37,573 bases of DNA from Gammaproteobacteria bacterium (GCA_023257255.1 JALRCR010000011.1:1-37573); one strand, 5' to 3'; positions 22,669 through 30,733 are shown, numbered from the stretch's first letter. The notes: generated by a model not told the origin, from the letters alone. A program made the numbers and translations.

Positions 22669-23445
22669 TCAGGCCTTGGGCACCGGGAACTCCGCCCGCA
22701 CCGCGTTGGCCAGCCCCGCGCAGACCGTCTCGTAGATGATCTGTCCGTAGTCCGCCCGCGCGCCCCGGGCCGAGGACAGCACGCCCGAGGGCGGCACGCC
22801 GTGACCGCTCTGGGGGTACATGTCGTAGACCGGGAACTCGGCCGGGCCGTCGTCCGGCAGCAGGCCGAGGTCCACCAGCTCCGGATGGAGGTGCAGCATC
22901 ATCGAGGTTTCGATCAGCGCCGCGTGCTCGAGCGCGAAGCCCGGGAAGCCGCCGGGAAACATCGGGTTCAGCACCTCGATGCCGCAGAAGTCCCAGTATT
23001 CGGTGCGCATGCAGCGCAGATCGGGCGTGTCCTTGCCCAGTTCGCGCCAGGCGAGTTCGCAGGCCTCGGTCAGGAACCACTGGTTCTCGTAGTGACCGTC
23101 GACCAGCACCACCGAGCGCGCGCCGTGGCGCACCAGCTCGCGGATGACGTCCTGCACAAAGCCAATCAGGGTGCTGGCGTCGAGGCTGGTGGTGCCGGGA
23201 AAACATTGCCCGCCGCCGCAGCGGGCCTGCGACTTGTAGCCGTAGTTGAGCGGTGCGGCGACCACCCCGCCGACCAGCTTCGCCGCGCCGCAGGCCACGT
23301 CGGTCGACAGCATGGCGTCCACCCCCAGCGGCAGATGCGGTCCGTGCTGTTCCAGCGCGCCGACCGGCAGGAACACCACCGCGCCCTCGGCAATCCGGCG
23401 GGCGTAGGTTTGCCAGCTCATTCTCGACATCATGACTTCAGACAT
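22669..23445 (-). CDS. Creatininase (creatinine amidohydrolase) family protein
   Basis: A 258-residue protein with very close overall similarity, as I recall it, to Pseudomonas putida creatininase (about 260 residues). Metal ligands are present in LEQHGPH (E32, H34), D43 and VDGHYEN (H118, E120), and NYGYKSQ, FPGTTSLD and YWDF are conserved. Creatininase interconverts creatinine and creatine. The region equivalent to the substrate-contacting W174 reads F170 here, so specificity may differ. GGAG sits 6 bases before the ATG at 23445. It is 29 bases downstream of the SDR gene. No creatinase or sarcosine oxidase is in the window, so a full creatinine pathway is not shown. Confidence 0.85.
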   Translation of the reverse strand: MSEVMMSRMSWQTYARRIAEGAVVFLPVGALEQHGPHLPLGVDAMLSTDVACGAAKLVGGVVAAPLNYGYKSQARCGGGQCFPGTTSLDASTLIGFVQDVIRELVRHGARSVVLVDGHYENQWFLTEACELAWRELGKDTPDLRCMRTEYWDFCGIEVLNPMFPGGFPGFALEHAALIETSMMLHLHPELVDLGLLPDDGPAEFPVYDMYPQSGHGVPPSGVLSSARGARADYGQIIYETVCAGLANAVRAEFPVPKA

Positions 23446-23474
23446 AGGGGGCTCCAGGACAAGGGGGAAAAGAC

Positions 23475-24218
23475 TCAGCGCATCAGCGTGCCGCCGTTGG
23501 GACTCAGGATTTCGCCGTAATAGAAGCTGGCGTGGGCAGAGGCCAGAAACACCGCGGAGCTCGCGATTTCTGCCGGCTGGCCAAGTCGCCCGGCCGGGCT
23601 CGCGGTTTCCACTTCCAGATTGCCGGTAATGGCGACTTCCGCCTCGATCATGGGCGTGGCGGTCGGGCCGGGCGCGATGGCGTTGACCCGCACAGTCGGC
23701 GCAAATTCGCGCGCGAGGCTGCGGGTCAGCGTGATGACCCCGCCCTTGCTTGCGGTGTAGGGCACGTAGTGTTCGCGGCCCAGATAGCCGAGTTCGGAGG
23801 CGATGTTGATCACCACCCCCTGACCCCGCGCCAGCATGCCGGGCAGCGCCGCCTGACAGCACAGGAACATCGACTTCAGGTTGGTGTTGAGCACCCGGTC
23901 CCAGTCGTCCTCGGTCAGTTCCAGAAACGGTTTCACCTGCATAATGCCGGCGTTGTTGACGAGAATGTCGATGCCACCGAGCGCCGCGAAGGCCTGCGCG
24001 AAGAGGCCGGTTACGGACTCGCGCGCGCTGACGTCGGCGTCGATCGCGAGCGCGTCACCACCACAGGCCGCCACCACTTCGGCCGCCGCCCCGGCCTGCC
24101 GCAGGTGATTGACCACCACCGTGGCGCCGGCTTCCGCCAGACCAAGCGCGATGGCGCGTCCAATGCCGGTGGCAGCACCGGTGACCAGCGCACGCTGGCC
24201 GGAGAGGTCAATTTTCAT
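23475..24218 (-). CDS. Short-chain dehydrogenase/reductase (SDR)
   Basis: A 247-residue classical SDR with the cofactor motif TGAATGIG (13-20), NNAG (88-91), the catalytic serine at about 141 and YTASK (154-158). It resembles FabG and glucose 1-dehydrogenase-type enzymes that oxidise or reduce alcohols and ketones with NAD(P)(H). It begins 3 bases after the desaturase stop and is followed by creatininase, so it belongs to the desaturase-SDR-creatininase unit. The substrate is unknown. Confidence 0.9.
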   Translation of the reverse strand: MKIDLSGQRALVTGAATGIGRAIALGLAEAGATVVVNHLRQAGAAAEVVAACGGDALAIDADVSARESVTGLFAQAFAALGGIDILVNNAGIMQVKPFLELTEDDWDRVLNTNLKSMFLCCQAALPGMLARGQGVVINIASELGYLGREHYVPYTASKGGVITLTRSLAREFAPTVRVNAIAPGPTATPMIEAEVAITGNLEVETASPAGRLGQPAEIASSAVFLASAHASFYYGEILSPNGGTLMR

Positions 24219-24220
24219 GC

Positions 24221-25246
24221 TTACACCACCGTCAGGAAGGACACGCCGTGCGCGCCCACAAAGTTATCCGCCCGGCCGGCACCGTTGCCGACCGCGCCGT
24301 AGTCGTCGTCCAGAATCCGCCGCAGCCGGTGGCGGTGGAAGGTGCGCAGGAGCTCTGACAGGGGCATCAGTTCCCGCGAGGTCTGGCCGTAGAGCTCGCG
24401 GTGCAGGGCCGGCAGGCGGTACCAAGGCGCCGCGGCGCGCTGGTGATGCGCATTGTGATAGCCAAAGTTCAGCGTCAGCAGGTTGAGCCAGGGCCAGCGC
24501 ACCGAGACCACGTTGGAGTAGGTGTTGGCCTGTTCGTACTCGCGGTCCTTGCCGACCATCGAGACTTTCTCATCATCCTCGGCCACGAAGTACTGGTCGA
24601 AGGTGTGGTGAAACGCGTCAAAAAAGTGCATTACCGTGAGAAACAGGCCCCATGCCAGCGCGTAGAGGGCAAGCGCTGGCAGCCCGCCGAGCAGCGCCAG
24701 CGTCGCAAACAGGCCGCCACGCAACAGCAGCATCAGCCACACCCGCACCCGGCGGTCGGCTTCGGCCGGGTTGGTGAAGGGGCGCAGCAGCAGCTGGTAC
24801 TGCATCAGCAGTTCGATGGCCGGCACGTAGGCCCACTCCAGCACATACACCAGCCGTCGACCGAACGGCGGTAGCCGGCGCAGGACGGTCTTGTAGTTGA
24901 AGCGGGCGACATCGGCCCGGTCGCGATGATGGCGCAGGTGCATGTGGCGAATGCGCTCGAAGGAGGCGTAAGCCGCGCCACACAGAAACGCCATGATTTC
25001 CCCAATAAACGCGTTATGTCGTGGGTCGCGACAGAGCGTCATATGGGCCGCCTCGTGAATCAGATAGGCCGCGATTACCATCGTATGAGCGCACAGCAGT
25101 ACGCCCGCCGCTGCTAGCGGCAGCGCGGTCTGGGTCAGCAGCCAGAGCCCCAGCACATGGCCCAGACTGGCGTAGCCCAGCGCGGCAAGATTGGGAATAA
25201 CGCCGGCTTTTTCGCGGATCAGGGTGTTGCCAAGGGTTTCAAGCAT
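24221..25246 (-). CDS. Membrane fatty acid desaturase-type di-iron enzyme
   Basis: A 341-residue integral membrane protein with four or more hydrophobic segments and the three histidine boxes HEAAH (64-68), HMHLRHH (101-107) and YHNAHH near the C-terminal third. These hold the di-iron centre of desaturases and hydroxylases that insert double bonds or hydroxyls in acyl chains or carotenoid-like lipids. I use the ATG at 25246; a TTG two codons upstream is an alternative. It is the first gene of the unit continuing into SDR and creatininase, and it is transcribed divergently from a MarR-like gene across an AT-rich gap, which suggests control by that regulator. The substrate is unknown. Confidence 0.85.
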   Translation of the reverse strand: MLETLGNTLIREKAGVIPNLAALGYASLGHVLGLWLLTQTALPLAAAGVLLCAHTMVIAAYLIHEAAHMTLCRDPRHNAFIGEIMAFLCGAAYASFERIRHMHLRHHRDRADVARFNYKTVLRRLPPFGRRLVYVLEWAYVPAIELLMQYQLLLRPFTNPAEADRRVRVWLMLLLRGGLFATLALLGGLPALALYALAWGLFLTVMHFFDAFHHTFDQYFVAEDDEKVSMVGKDREYEQANTYSNVVSVRWPWLNLLTLNFGYHNAHHQRAAAPWYRLPALHRELYGQTSRELMPLSELLRTFHRHRLRRILDDDYGAVGNGAGRADNFVGAHGVSFLTVV

Positions 25247-25346
25247 GCTCAAGGCTCACAGGAAGCGGGTAAAAGAAAATTTGAAACTAACCACAAAAAT
25301 GCGTGCAGAGTTTTTGCCAGATGGGCAGCGCGATATAAACGTGCGC
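25247..25346. promoter_or_regulatory. AT-rich divergent control region, desaturase / MarR-like gene
   Basis: This stretch is clearly more AT-rich than its surroundings. It contains a 6-bp inverted repeat CAAAAA (25294-25299) / TTTTTG (25311-25316) with 11 bases between, a possible MarR-type operator, and TATAAA at 25334-25339, a good -10 for the plus-strand gene that would start transcription at about 25346. A minus-strand promoter for the desaturase unit probably overlaps, but I cannot fix its hexamers. Confidence 0.45.
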
Positions 25347-25778
25347 ATGGTTCCGTCCAGAAGCAAAGCACAAGTCTTGCCAGCCCCGAATCGCGGCATG
25401 GATGCCCCCTCCCCGCGCTCCGCCAAGCGGGCGGCTTATCTTCGTTTTGTGGTGGCTTTGCATGCCGTGGATGAGCACTGGGCCAACGTGTTCAGCGACA
25501 GCGATATCTTCGATATGCACTACGCGAAGCTCTTCACGCGCTTGTGGGTGACGCAGGGCAAACCGATCAGCCGCTCGGAGGCCTACAACTGGATGACCGA
25601 GCTGAGCAGTCAGACGGCGATGAAGTACGTCAACCGCGCCCTGTCGGCGGGCTTTCTCGCGGAAGTGGAAAACCCGGACGACCGCCGCTCCAAGCTGCTG
25701 GTGATGACGCCGACCCTGAGCGCCCGCGTCGAGGCGCTGTTTGACCTTGCGCTGGCGGAGTTTCGGGGCGCGCTCTAG
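25347..25778 (+). CDS. MarR-like winged-helix transcriptional regulator
   Basis: From the ATG at 25347 the protein has 143 residues, usual for the MarR group. The centre carries a helix-turn-helix pattern (SSQTAMKYVNRALSAGFL) followed by the wing (ENPDDRRSKLLVMTP) and a C-terminal dimerisation helix. Likely role: ligand-responsive repressor of the divergent desaturase-SDR-creatininase unit. The start is uncertain: ATGs at 25299 and 25398 are in frame and none has a clear Shine-Dalgarno. I chose 25347 because the TATAAA box just upstream would give a nearly leaderless message and because family length fits. Its stop codon directly abuts the stop of the convergent epoxide-hydrolase-like gene. 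Confidence 0.7.
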   Translation: MVPSRSKAQVLPAPNRGMDAPSPRSAKRAAYLRFVVALHAVDEHWANVFSDSDIFDMHYAKLFTRLWVTQGKPISRSEAYNWMTELSSQTAMKYVNRALSAGFLAEVENPDDRRSKLLVMTPTLSARVEALFDLALAEFRGAL

Positions 25779-26741
25779 CTAGCGGGGCTCGACTTCGCGC
25801 AGGAAGTTCAGGATTTCGCGGGTGGTCTCGGCGGGTTTCTCCACCTGCAGCCAGTGGCCCGCGCCTTCAATGAAGCGCAGGAAGCGCAGATCCTCAAAGG
25901 CCTGCGGAAACCAGCTCTGCCAGTTCACGTCGTAATGCAGCACCGGGTCCTGACGGCCGGCGAGGAAGGCCGCGGGCTGGGTGAACTTGCGCCCCTCAAG
26001 CTCCGGCGTCAGCGCGTTCATGGTGGGCAGGTTGCGGTACAGATTGCAGGGCCCGCGAAAGCCGCTGGTCTCGTACTGTTTCACGTAGTAGGCGAGATCC
26101 TCTTCGCTTAGCCAGGATGGCAAGCGCGCCACCGGCGGCAACACGTCCATCAGCCCGGCGCTGCGCGGGTGCTCCAGCTGGCGTAGCCACAGCAGCGGCG
26201 GGGCGTCTGCCGACAGCGCGCAATAGGCCCGCAACAGGCTTTCCCGCACGTTGGCCTCCAGCTCGGCTTCGACCACGCCCGGGGTCTGGAAGTAACGGAT
26301 ATACCAGAAGCGTTCGTCCATGCCCGGCGGGTCGAGCGTTGCCTTGCCGGCGCGCCAGAAGGGCACCGATAAACCCATCACCGTCCGGCAGGTGTCGGGA
26401 TGCAGCAGCGCCGTGTTCCACGCGATGATGCAGCCCCAGTCGTGGCCGACCAGATTGAACTGCTCATAGCCCAGCGCGCGGGCCAGCCCGACCACATCGG
26501 CGGCCATCTGGCGAATGTTGTAGTCAGCGATGGCCGGCGGGCGGCTGCTGCCGCCAAAGCCGCGCTGGTCGGGCACCGCGACCCGGTAGCCGGCCGCCAC
26601 CAGCGGCGCAATCTGATGCCGCCACAAATACCAGCACTGCGGCCAGCCGTGCAGCAGGATAACCAGCGGGCCCTCGCCCGCCACCACGGTGCGGAGTTGC
26701 ACGCCGTTGGTTTCGATCAGCTGGAAAGCAGGTTCCTGCAT
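25779..26741 (-). CDS. Alpha/beta hydrolase, epoxide hydrolase-like
   Basis: A 320-residue hydrolase with the oxyanion motif HGWPQ (31-35), PDQRGFGGSSRP, the nucleophile elbow GHDWG with aspartate at 101, and a C-terminal GAGHWLQVEKP supplying the histidine. An aspartate nucleophile and the HGxP motif mark epoxide hydrolases and haloalkane-dehalogenase relatives; YYVKQYETSGFRGPCNLYR in the cap contains tyrosines of the type that open epoxides. It probably converts an epoxide to a diol. AAGGAG precedes the ATG by 8 bases. It follows the glutaredoxin gene by 12 bases and may share its transcript. Confidence 0.87.
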   Translation of the reverse strand: MQEPAFQLIETNGVQLRTVVAGEGPLVILLHGWPQCWYLWRHQIAPLVAAGYRVAVPDQRGFGGSSRPPAIADYNIRQMAADVVGLARALGYEQFNLVGHDWGCIIAWNTALLHPDTCRTVMGLSVPFWRAGKATLDPPGMDERFWYIRYFQTPGVVEAELEANVRESLLRAYCALSADAPPLLWLRQLEHPRSAGLMDVLPPVARLPSWLSEEDLAYYVKQYETSGFRGPCNLYRNLPTMNALTPELEGRKFTQPAAFLAGRQDPVLHYDVNWQSWFPQAFEDLRFLRFIEGAGHWLQVEKPAETTREILNFLREVEPR

Positions 26742-26753
26742 AGACGGGCTCCT

Positions 26754-27188
26754 TCAGTGCGGGGTTGCGTCGGTGCGCTCGAGTGCGCCGCCCGGCGCTT
26801 TGCGGGTGCGGCGCTGGTGTAGGGCGAGGCCAAGTTCTTCCGGGTCGTAGCCGGCAATGACCCGGCCATCAATGAATATGACCGGAATGCCGGTATGCCC
26901 TGAGCGGCGTTGCAGGGCTTGACCGGTCGCCGACTGGTCGAGGTCGTATTCGCAGTAGTCGACGTTGCGTTTTTGCAGGTAGCGCCGCGCCTTGGCGCAG
27001 TACGGGCACCAGCTGGTTGCCAGCATGACGACCGTATCGGCCGACGCGGGCCCGCCTTCCGGGCAAAACACCGGGTCGGCGGCCGCCGAGCCCGCATCGC
27101 GGAGCAGGTAGGCGAAGCCCAGCGCAGCGGCCAGCAGCAGGACCAGACCCCGCGGCGGGCGGCGTCTGGCGGTGTTCATTTCGTTCAT
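26754..27188 (-). CDS. Membrane-anchored glutaredoxin-like protein
   Basis: A 144-residue protein with a basic start, one hydrophobic helix (about 14-29) and a thioredoxin-fold domain whose active site is CPYC (61-64), with the cis-proline in TGIPVIFIDG and a glutathione-site-like GYDPEEL. The glutaredoxin CPYC motif suggests dithiol-disulfide exchange with glutathione, but the N-terminal anchor and the segment before the domain suggest it faces the periplasm or is membrane-tethered. The ATG at 27188 overlaps the stop of the alkyltransferase-like gene (ATGA); a GTG three codons upstream is less likely. Confidence 0.8.
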   Translation of the reverse strand: MNEMNTARRRPPRGLVLLLAAALGFAYLLRDAGSAAADPVFCPEGGPASADTVVMLATSWCPYCAKARRYLQKRNVDYCEYDLDQSATGQALQRRSGHTGIPVIFIDGRVIAGYDPEELGLALHQRRTRKAPGGALERTDATPH

Positions 27189-27526
27189 GGTTGCCACCCG
27201 TAGCGGTTCAGGTCGATCCGGCCTTCCAAATCGAAGAAGACGCCCTCGGCCTCCAGCAGTTCCCGCTGGCGGCAGCCGCCCGGCGTATCGCGGGCGCTGA
27301 TCTGGCCGCGAGCGTTAACCACCCGCTGCCAGGGCACGCTGGCGCCATCGGCCAGCGCCGCCAGCGCATAGCCCACCTGCCGGGGGCCGGTAGGGCCGGG
27401 GACGCCCGCGAGGCTCGCCACCTGGCCATAGGTCGCGACGCAGCCGGCCGGAATCGCCATCACCGTGCGCCACACCCGCTGGTTGCGGTTGTCCGGTGCC
27501 GGCGTCCGCGCGCGGCCGGCCGGCAT
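27185..27526 (-). CDS. atl: Alkyltransferase-like (ATL) DNA repair protein
   Basis: A 113-residue protein of the MGMT DNA-binding-domain family, with VWRTVMAIPAGCVATYGQVA, PRQVGYAL and then PWQRVVNARG where true alkyltransferases have PCHRV. Tryptophan (W66) replaces the alkyl-accepting cysteine, which defines ATL proteins. ATLs bind O6-alkylguanine without removing the alkyl group and hand the lesion to nucleotide excision repair. It lies 4 bases after the PcaD-like hydrolase stop and overlaps the glutaredoxin start, so translation of these is coupled, which is an odd pairing for a repair protein. Confidence 0.88.
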   Translation of the reverse strand: MPAGRARTPAPDNRNQRVWRTVMAIPAGCVATYGQVASLAGVPGPTGPRQVGYALAALADGASVPWQRVVNARGQISARDTPGGCRQRELLEAEGVFFDLEGRIDLNRYGWQP

Positions 27527-27530
27527 CGGC

Positions 27531-28322
27531 TCAGCCCTGACTCGACAGGAAGGCCAACAGCGCGCGATTGAACGCCGGTGCGCGTTCCACGTTAAACAGG
27601 TGCATGGCGTTCGGCACCACCACCAGCTGCGCGCCGGGGATCTGCTGCTGCAGGAACTCGGAGGCCGCTACCGGCGTGCTGGGGTCGTCCGCTCCCACCA
27701 TCACGAGGGTCGGGGTGCGAATGGCGGTAATCGACTCGCGCTGGTCCATGACCGCGATCGCCCCGCCGCAGCCGGTATACCCCGCGACCGGCGTGGCGAG
27801 AATTTGCGCCCGGATCGGGGCGATGGCCGCGGCCGCCGCCACCTGCCCGGCGGCGGTGAACCAGCGGCCGATCGTGGCTTCACAGACCGCGCTCATGCCG
27901 TTGGCCTCGACCTGCGCAATCCGGTCCCGCCAGACTTCGGGCGGCCCCGCGAAAGCCGTGGTCGCGCAGAGCGTCAGCGAATGCAGGCGGTCCGCGTGAT
28001 GGGTGCCCAGCCACTGGCCGGTCATGCCGCCCAGCGACAGGCCGCAGAAATGCACCTTGGCGATGCCCAGCGCATCCAGCAGCGCCAGCGCGTCGCCGGC
28101 CAGATCGGCAATTGACCAGGGCGCGGCCGGCGCGCCCGACTGGCCGTGGCCTCGGGTGTCGTAGCGCAATACGCGGTAGCCGGCCGCCAGCAGCGTCGGC
28201 ACCTGCGCTGACCACATCCCAAGCGCCGAGGCGAGGGAGTTGGACAACATCACCGTTGGTGCATCCGCTGCGCCGTCCAGTTGGTAGTGCAGGGTAAACC
28301 CGGGTCGCGCGAGCGTCGGCAT
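27531..28322 (-). CDS. Alpha/beta hydrolase, 3-oxoadipate enol-lactonase (PcaD)-like
   Basis: A 263-residue hydrolase with VMLSNSLAS, YDTRGHGQSG, the nucleophile elbow GLSLGG with serine at 96, an acid in GADDPSTP and NAMHLFNVE with the catalytic histidine. These are the features of PcaD, which opens 3-oxoadipate enol-lactone in protocatechuate breakdown. No other pca or cat genes are near, so the specific lactonase role is uncertain; a general lactonase or esterase is possible. It follows mscL by 12 bases and leads into the ATL and glutaredoxin genes. Confidence 0.8.
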   Translation of the reverse strand: MPTLARPGFTLHYQLDGAADAPTVMLSNSLASALGMWSAQVPTLLAAGYRVLRYDTRGHGQSGAPAAPWSIADLAGDALALLDALGIAKVHFCGLSLGGMTGQWLGTHHADRLHSLTLCATTAFAGPPEVWRDRIAQVEANGMSAVCEATIGRWFTAAGQVAAAAAIAPIRAQILATPVAGYTGCGGAIAVMDQRESITAIRTPTLVMVGADDPSTPVAASEFLQQQIPGAQLVVVPNAMHLFNVERAPAFNRALLAFLSSQG

Positions 28323-28334
28323 GGCGTGACGGGC

Positions 28335-28748
28335 CTATTGCCGGGCTTTAAGCAGGTCGCGGATTTCCGCCAGCAGCACTTCCTGCGCGGGCGGCGGGGG
28401 GGGCGCGGCCGGTGCGGCGGGTTCGGCTTCCTCCGCACGCTTCAGGGTGTTGATGGCTTTCACCAGCATGAAGATCGCAAAGGCGATGATGGTGAAATCG
28501 AGACAGGTCTGGATGAAGCTGCCGTAGTTCAGCGTGACCGGCGGAATCTCGCCCACGCCGTCTTTCAGGACCAGCTTGAGATGCGAGAAGTTGACCCCGC
28601 CAAGGATGAGGCCCAGCGGCGGCATGATGACGTCTGCCACCACCGAAGAAACGATTTTGCCAAAGGCGCCACCGATCACCACGCCGACCGCGAGGTCAAC
28701 CACGTTGCCGCGCATCGCGAATTCTTTGAATTCCTTGACCATGCTCAT
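28335..28748 (-). CDS. mscL: Large-conductance mechanosensitive channel MscL
   Basis: A 137-residue membrane protein opening with [25 protein letters not shown], the N-terminal amphipathic helix and first pore helix of MscL, then [12 protein letters not shown], a second membrane helix (about 75-98), a Pro-rich linker (PPPPP) and the C-terminal bundle helix. It opens under membrane tension to release solutes in hypo-osmotic shock. GGAGG lies 7 bases before the chosen ATG; a second ATG two codons in is possible. The frame upstream belongs to the shadow of the nitrilase gene. It lies 13 bases after the nitrilase gene in the same direction. Confidence 0.95.
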   Translation of the reverse strand: MSMVKEFKEFAMRGNVVDLAVGVVIGGAFGKIVSSVVADVIMPPLGLILGGVNFSHLKLVLKDGVGEIPPVTLNYGSFIQTCLDFTIIAFAIFMLVKAINTLKRAEEAEPAAPAAPPPPPAQEVLLAEIRDLLKARQ

Positions 28749-28761
28749 GCCCTGTCCTCCG

Positions 28762-29652
28762 TTATTTTTGCCGTTGCACCAAGCCGACGTGCCGCAGTTG
28801 GCCGTTCCAATCCTTGAAATTGAACACCTGACCTTCTTTGCGCACCCGTTGAATTGCCTCGAGATCGAGGTCGTAGTACACCCACTGCGCTTCATTCGGT
28901 TTGCCCGAGTGAAGAATGCCGTTGGGCGGAAAGCCGTGGTCGACCGGCGAATAGAAGGCCGCGACCCCGATATTGGTATCCACCGCCTGCTGCCAGCTGC
29001 ATTCGCCGATCGTGGGTGACTGCACCACGTAGCACTGGTTTTCCAGCGCGCGGGCCTGACAGCCAATCTTGACCCGGTTGAAGCCGGCGACGGTGTCGGT
29101 GCAGCTCGGCACCAGGATGATTTCCGCGCCCTGCTCGGCCTGATGGCGGGCGAACAGCGGGAACTCGCTGTCGTAGCAGATGTTGACTGCCACGGTGCCG
29201 AAGTCGGTCAGGAACTCTTTTACCCCGCTACCGCTGGAGACGTTCCATTTTTCCTTCTCGAAGCGCGTCATCTGCAGCTTCTCCTGCCATTCGCAGTGGC
29301 CGTTGGGCCAGAAGAAATAACAGCGGTTGTAGTAGGTGTCGCCGTCCTTCACCGGGAAGCTGCCGGCGCAGATATGGACCTGGTATTTCTGCGCCAGACT
29401 GCGATAGAGCGCGAGGAAGCCGCCCAGCGCGTGGCTGAGTTTTTCCAGCGTCTTGTCCAGCGACTCGTAAACGCCGGGCCCGAAGATGGACGAGATTTCG
29501 AGGCTGAAATATTCGGGAAAGAGCAGCAGCTTGGCCCGGCCGAGCGCGGCCTCCGCGACCCAGCCGGTGATGTGGGCTTCGTACTCCGGCCAGCGATTGA
29601 AAAATCCAATGGGATACTGGGCCGCGGCAATCCTGACCACGCGCTCGCTCAT
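28762..29652 (-). CDS. Nitrilase-superfamily carbon-nitrogen hydrolase
   Basis: A 296-residue protein with the complete nitrilase triad: glutamate 47 in FPEYFS, lysine 125 in [11 protein letters not shown] and cysteine 159 in NICYDSEFP. The family hydrolyses amides, nitriles or N-carbamoyl compounds. ATG at 29652 overlaps the GNAT gene stop (ATGA), so the two are translated together. Nitrilase-superfamily and GNAT domains also occur fused in one chain in other bacteria (YhcX-type), which suggests that this pair acts on the same substrate or pathway. The substrate itself is unknown. Confidence 0.87.
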   Translation of the reverse strand: MSERVVRIAAAQYPIGFFNRWPEYEAHITGWVAEAALGRAKLLLFPEYFSLEISSIFGPGVYESLDKTLEKLSHALGGFLALYRSLAQKYQVHICAGSFPVKDGDTYYNRCYFFWPNGHCEWQEKLQMTRFEKEKWNVSSGSGVKEFLTDFGTVAVNICYDSEFPLFARHQAEQGAEIILVPSCTDTVAGFNRVKIGCQARALENQCYVVQSPTIGECSWQQAVDTNIGVAAFYSPVDHGFPPNGILHSGKPNEAQWVYYDLDLEAIQRVRKEGQVFNFKDWNGQLRHVGLVQRQK

Positions 29653-30251
29653 AGCATTTTCTCCCTGAAAACCATGGGCTTGGCCGTCGATGCGTCCTGG
29701 TCGATGTCTTTCCATTCGAAGCTCGCCACCAGGTCGGGGCGTGGCAGGTAGCCGAAATGCGCCCAGACCGCGTCCAGCGAGACATAGTCGGCAGGTCGCA
29801 AGGGGTGGTCCGGCGGGCGCACCACGCCGCACAGGGTGATGCGGTCGAAGCGGCCGAGCGCGCGGGCATAGCGCTCGCGCTCACCCAGAAACTGCCGGTA
29901 TAGCCCGCGCCCCCGCCACGCCGGCAACAGCACCGATTCGCCGCAGTAGAACACCCGATCGGGGTCGATGCCGGCGTCGACAAACGGCTGCTTGAAGGCA
30001 TTGGTCTCGGAGGCCAGCGGCAGCGCGGTGGCCACTCCGACCACCGTCGCGCCGTCCAGCGCCAGCACGAAGAGGCTTTCCGGGCACTCGAGGTAAGTGC
30101 TGATGTAGCGCTCTTCGTAGGCCAGCGTGCCGTCGTAGAGATAGGGAAAATCGCGAAAGACCGCGATGCGCAGGCGGGCCAGATCGGGCACGAACGCCGG
30201 TAAATCGGGGTCTGCCCCCGTTAACACCCGCACGCGTAGCCCGTCGTTCAT
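29649..30251 (-). CDS. GNAT-family N-acetyltransferase
   Basis: A 200-residue protein with the acetyl-CoA-binding pattern LLPAWRGRGLYRQFL (R-G-x-G type motif A), preceded by beta strands FVLALDGATVVGVATALPL. GNAT enzymes transfer acetyl groups to amines. It directly abuts the SnoaL-like gene (TGA followed at once by ATG) and overlaps the nitrilase gene by ATGA. It probably works with the nitrilase, for example by acylating an amine that the other enzyme forms or releases; the substrate is unknown. Confidence 0.82.
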   Translation of the reverse strand: MNDGLRVRVLTGADPDLPAFVPDLARLRIAVFRDFPYLYDGTLAYEERYISTYLECPESLFVLALDGATVVGVATALPLASETNAFKQPFVDAGIDPDRVFYCGESVLLPAWRGRGLYRQFLGERERYARALGRFDRITLCGVVRPPDHPLRPADYVSLDAVWAHFGYLPRPDLVASFEWKDIDQDASTAKPMVFREKML

Positions 30252-30659
30252 TCAGCCCCCGACCTGGGCGATCCAGTCCGGCAGGTTGTAGTAGTTGCTG
30301 ACGCGGGCTACCCGCCCGTCGCGGATATCGAAGAAGGCACCGGCCGGCAGGCGATAGGTCTGGCCACTGGCCGGCGGCAGGCCTTCGTCGGTGCTGAGGT
30401 AAGTGCCGAGCACGGTGAACTCCGCGGCGGCGCGGGTGCCGTCCTCGCTCGCCATCACCACCATGTCGACCAGTTGCTCGCGGTAGCAGCGATTCATGTG
30501 CTGCATGAAATTGGCGAACGCAGCCTTGCCGCTTTCGCGCTTGCCCTGATTGATGTCGTGCGCGACGTCGTCGGTCAGCAGACTGAGGAAGCTCACCATG
30601 TCGCCGGCGTTAAAGGCGGCGTAGTAGCGCTGAACAAGGGCGACGGACTTCTCACGCAT
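30252..30659 (-). CDS. SnoaL-like / NTF2-fold protein (nuclear transport factor 2-like)
   Basis: A 135-residue protein beginning ALVQRYYAAFNAGDMVSFLSLL, followed by DDVAHDINQG and ending PAGAFFDIRDGRVARVSNYYNL, the pattern of SnoaL-like polyketide cyclase / ketosteroid isomerase-fold proteins. These bind or isomerise small hydrophobic molecules, but many have no known activity. It abuts the GNAT gene with no gap and is the first gene of the SnoaL-GNAT-nitrilase trio, which continues to mscL 13 bases later. The catalytic residues cannot be assigned confidently. Confidence 0.8.
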   Translation of the reverse strand: MREKSVALVQRYYAAFNAGDMVSFLSLLTDDVAHDINQGKRESGKAAFANFMQHMNRCYREQLVDMVVMASEDGTRAAAEFTVLGTYLSTDEGLPPASGQTYRLPAGAFFDIRDGRVARVSNYYNLPDWIAQVGG

Positions 30660-30733
30660 CGGCGGATTCCTGCAGCTCGGGTGAATGCGCCTAAAGATAG
30701 CGTGATGCTGCGCCGGTGCCTACAAATCCACGC

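Noticed and set aside
23446..23862. Long 5' extension of the creatininase frame into the SDR gene
   Set aside because: It overlaps the SDR gene in another frame; the ATG at 23445 has an SD and matches the family start.
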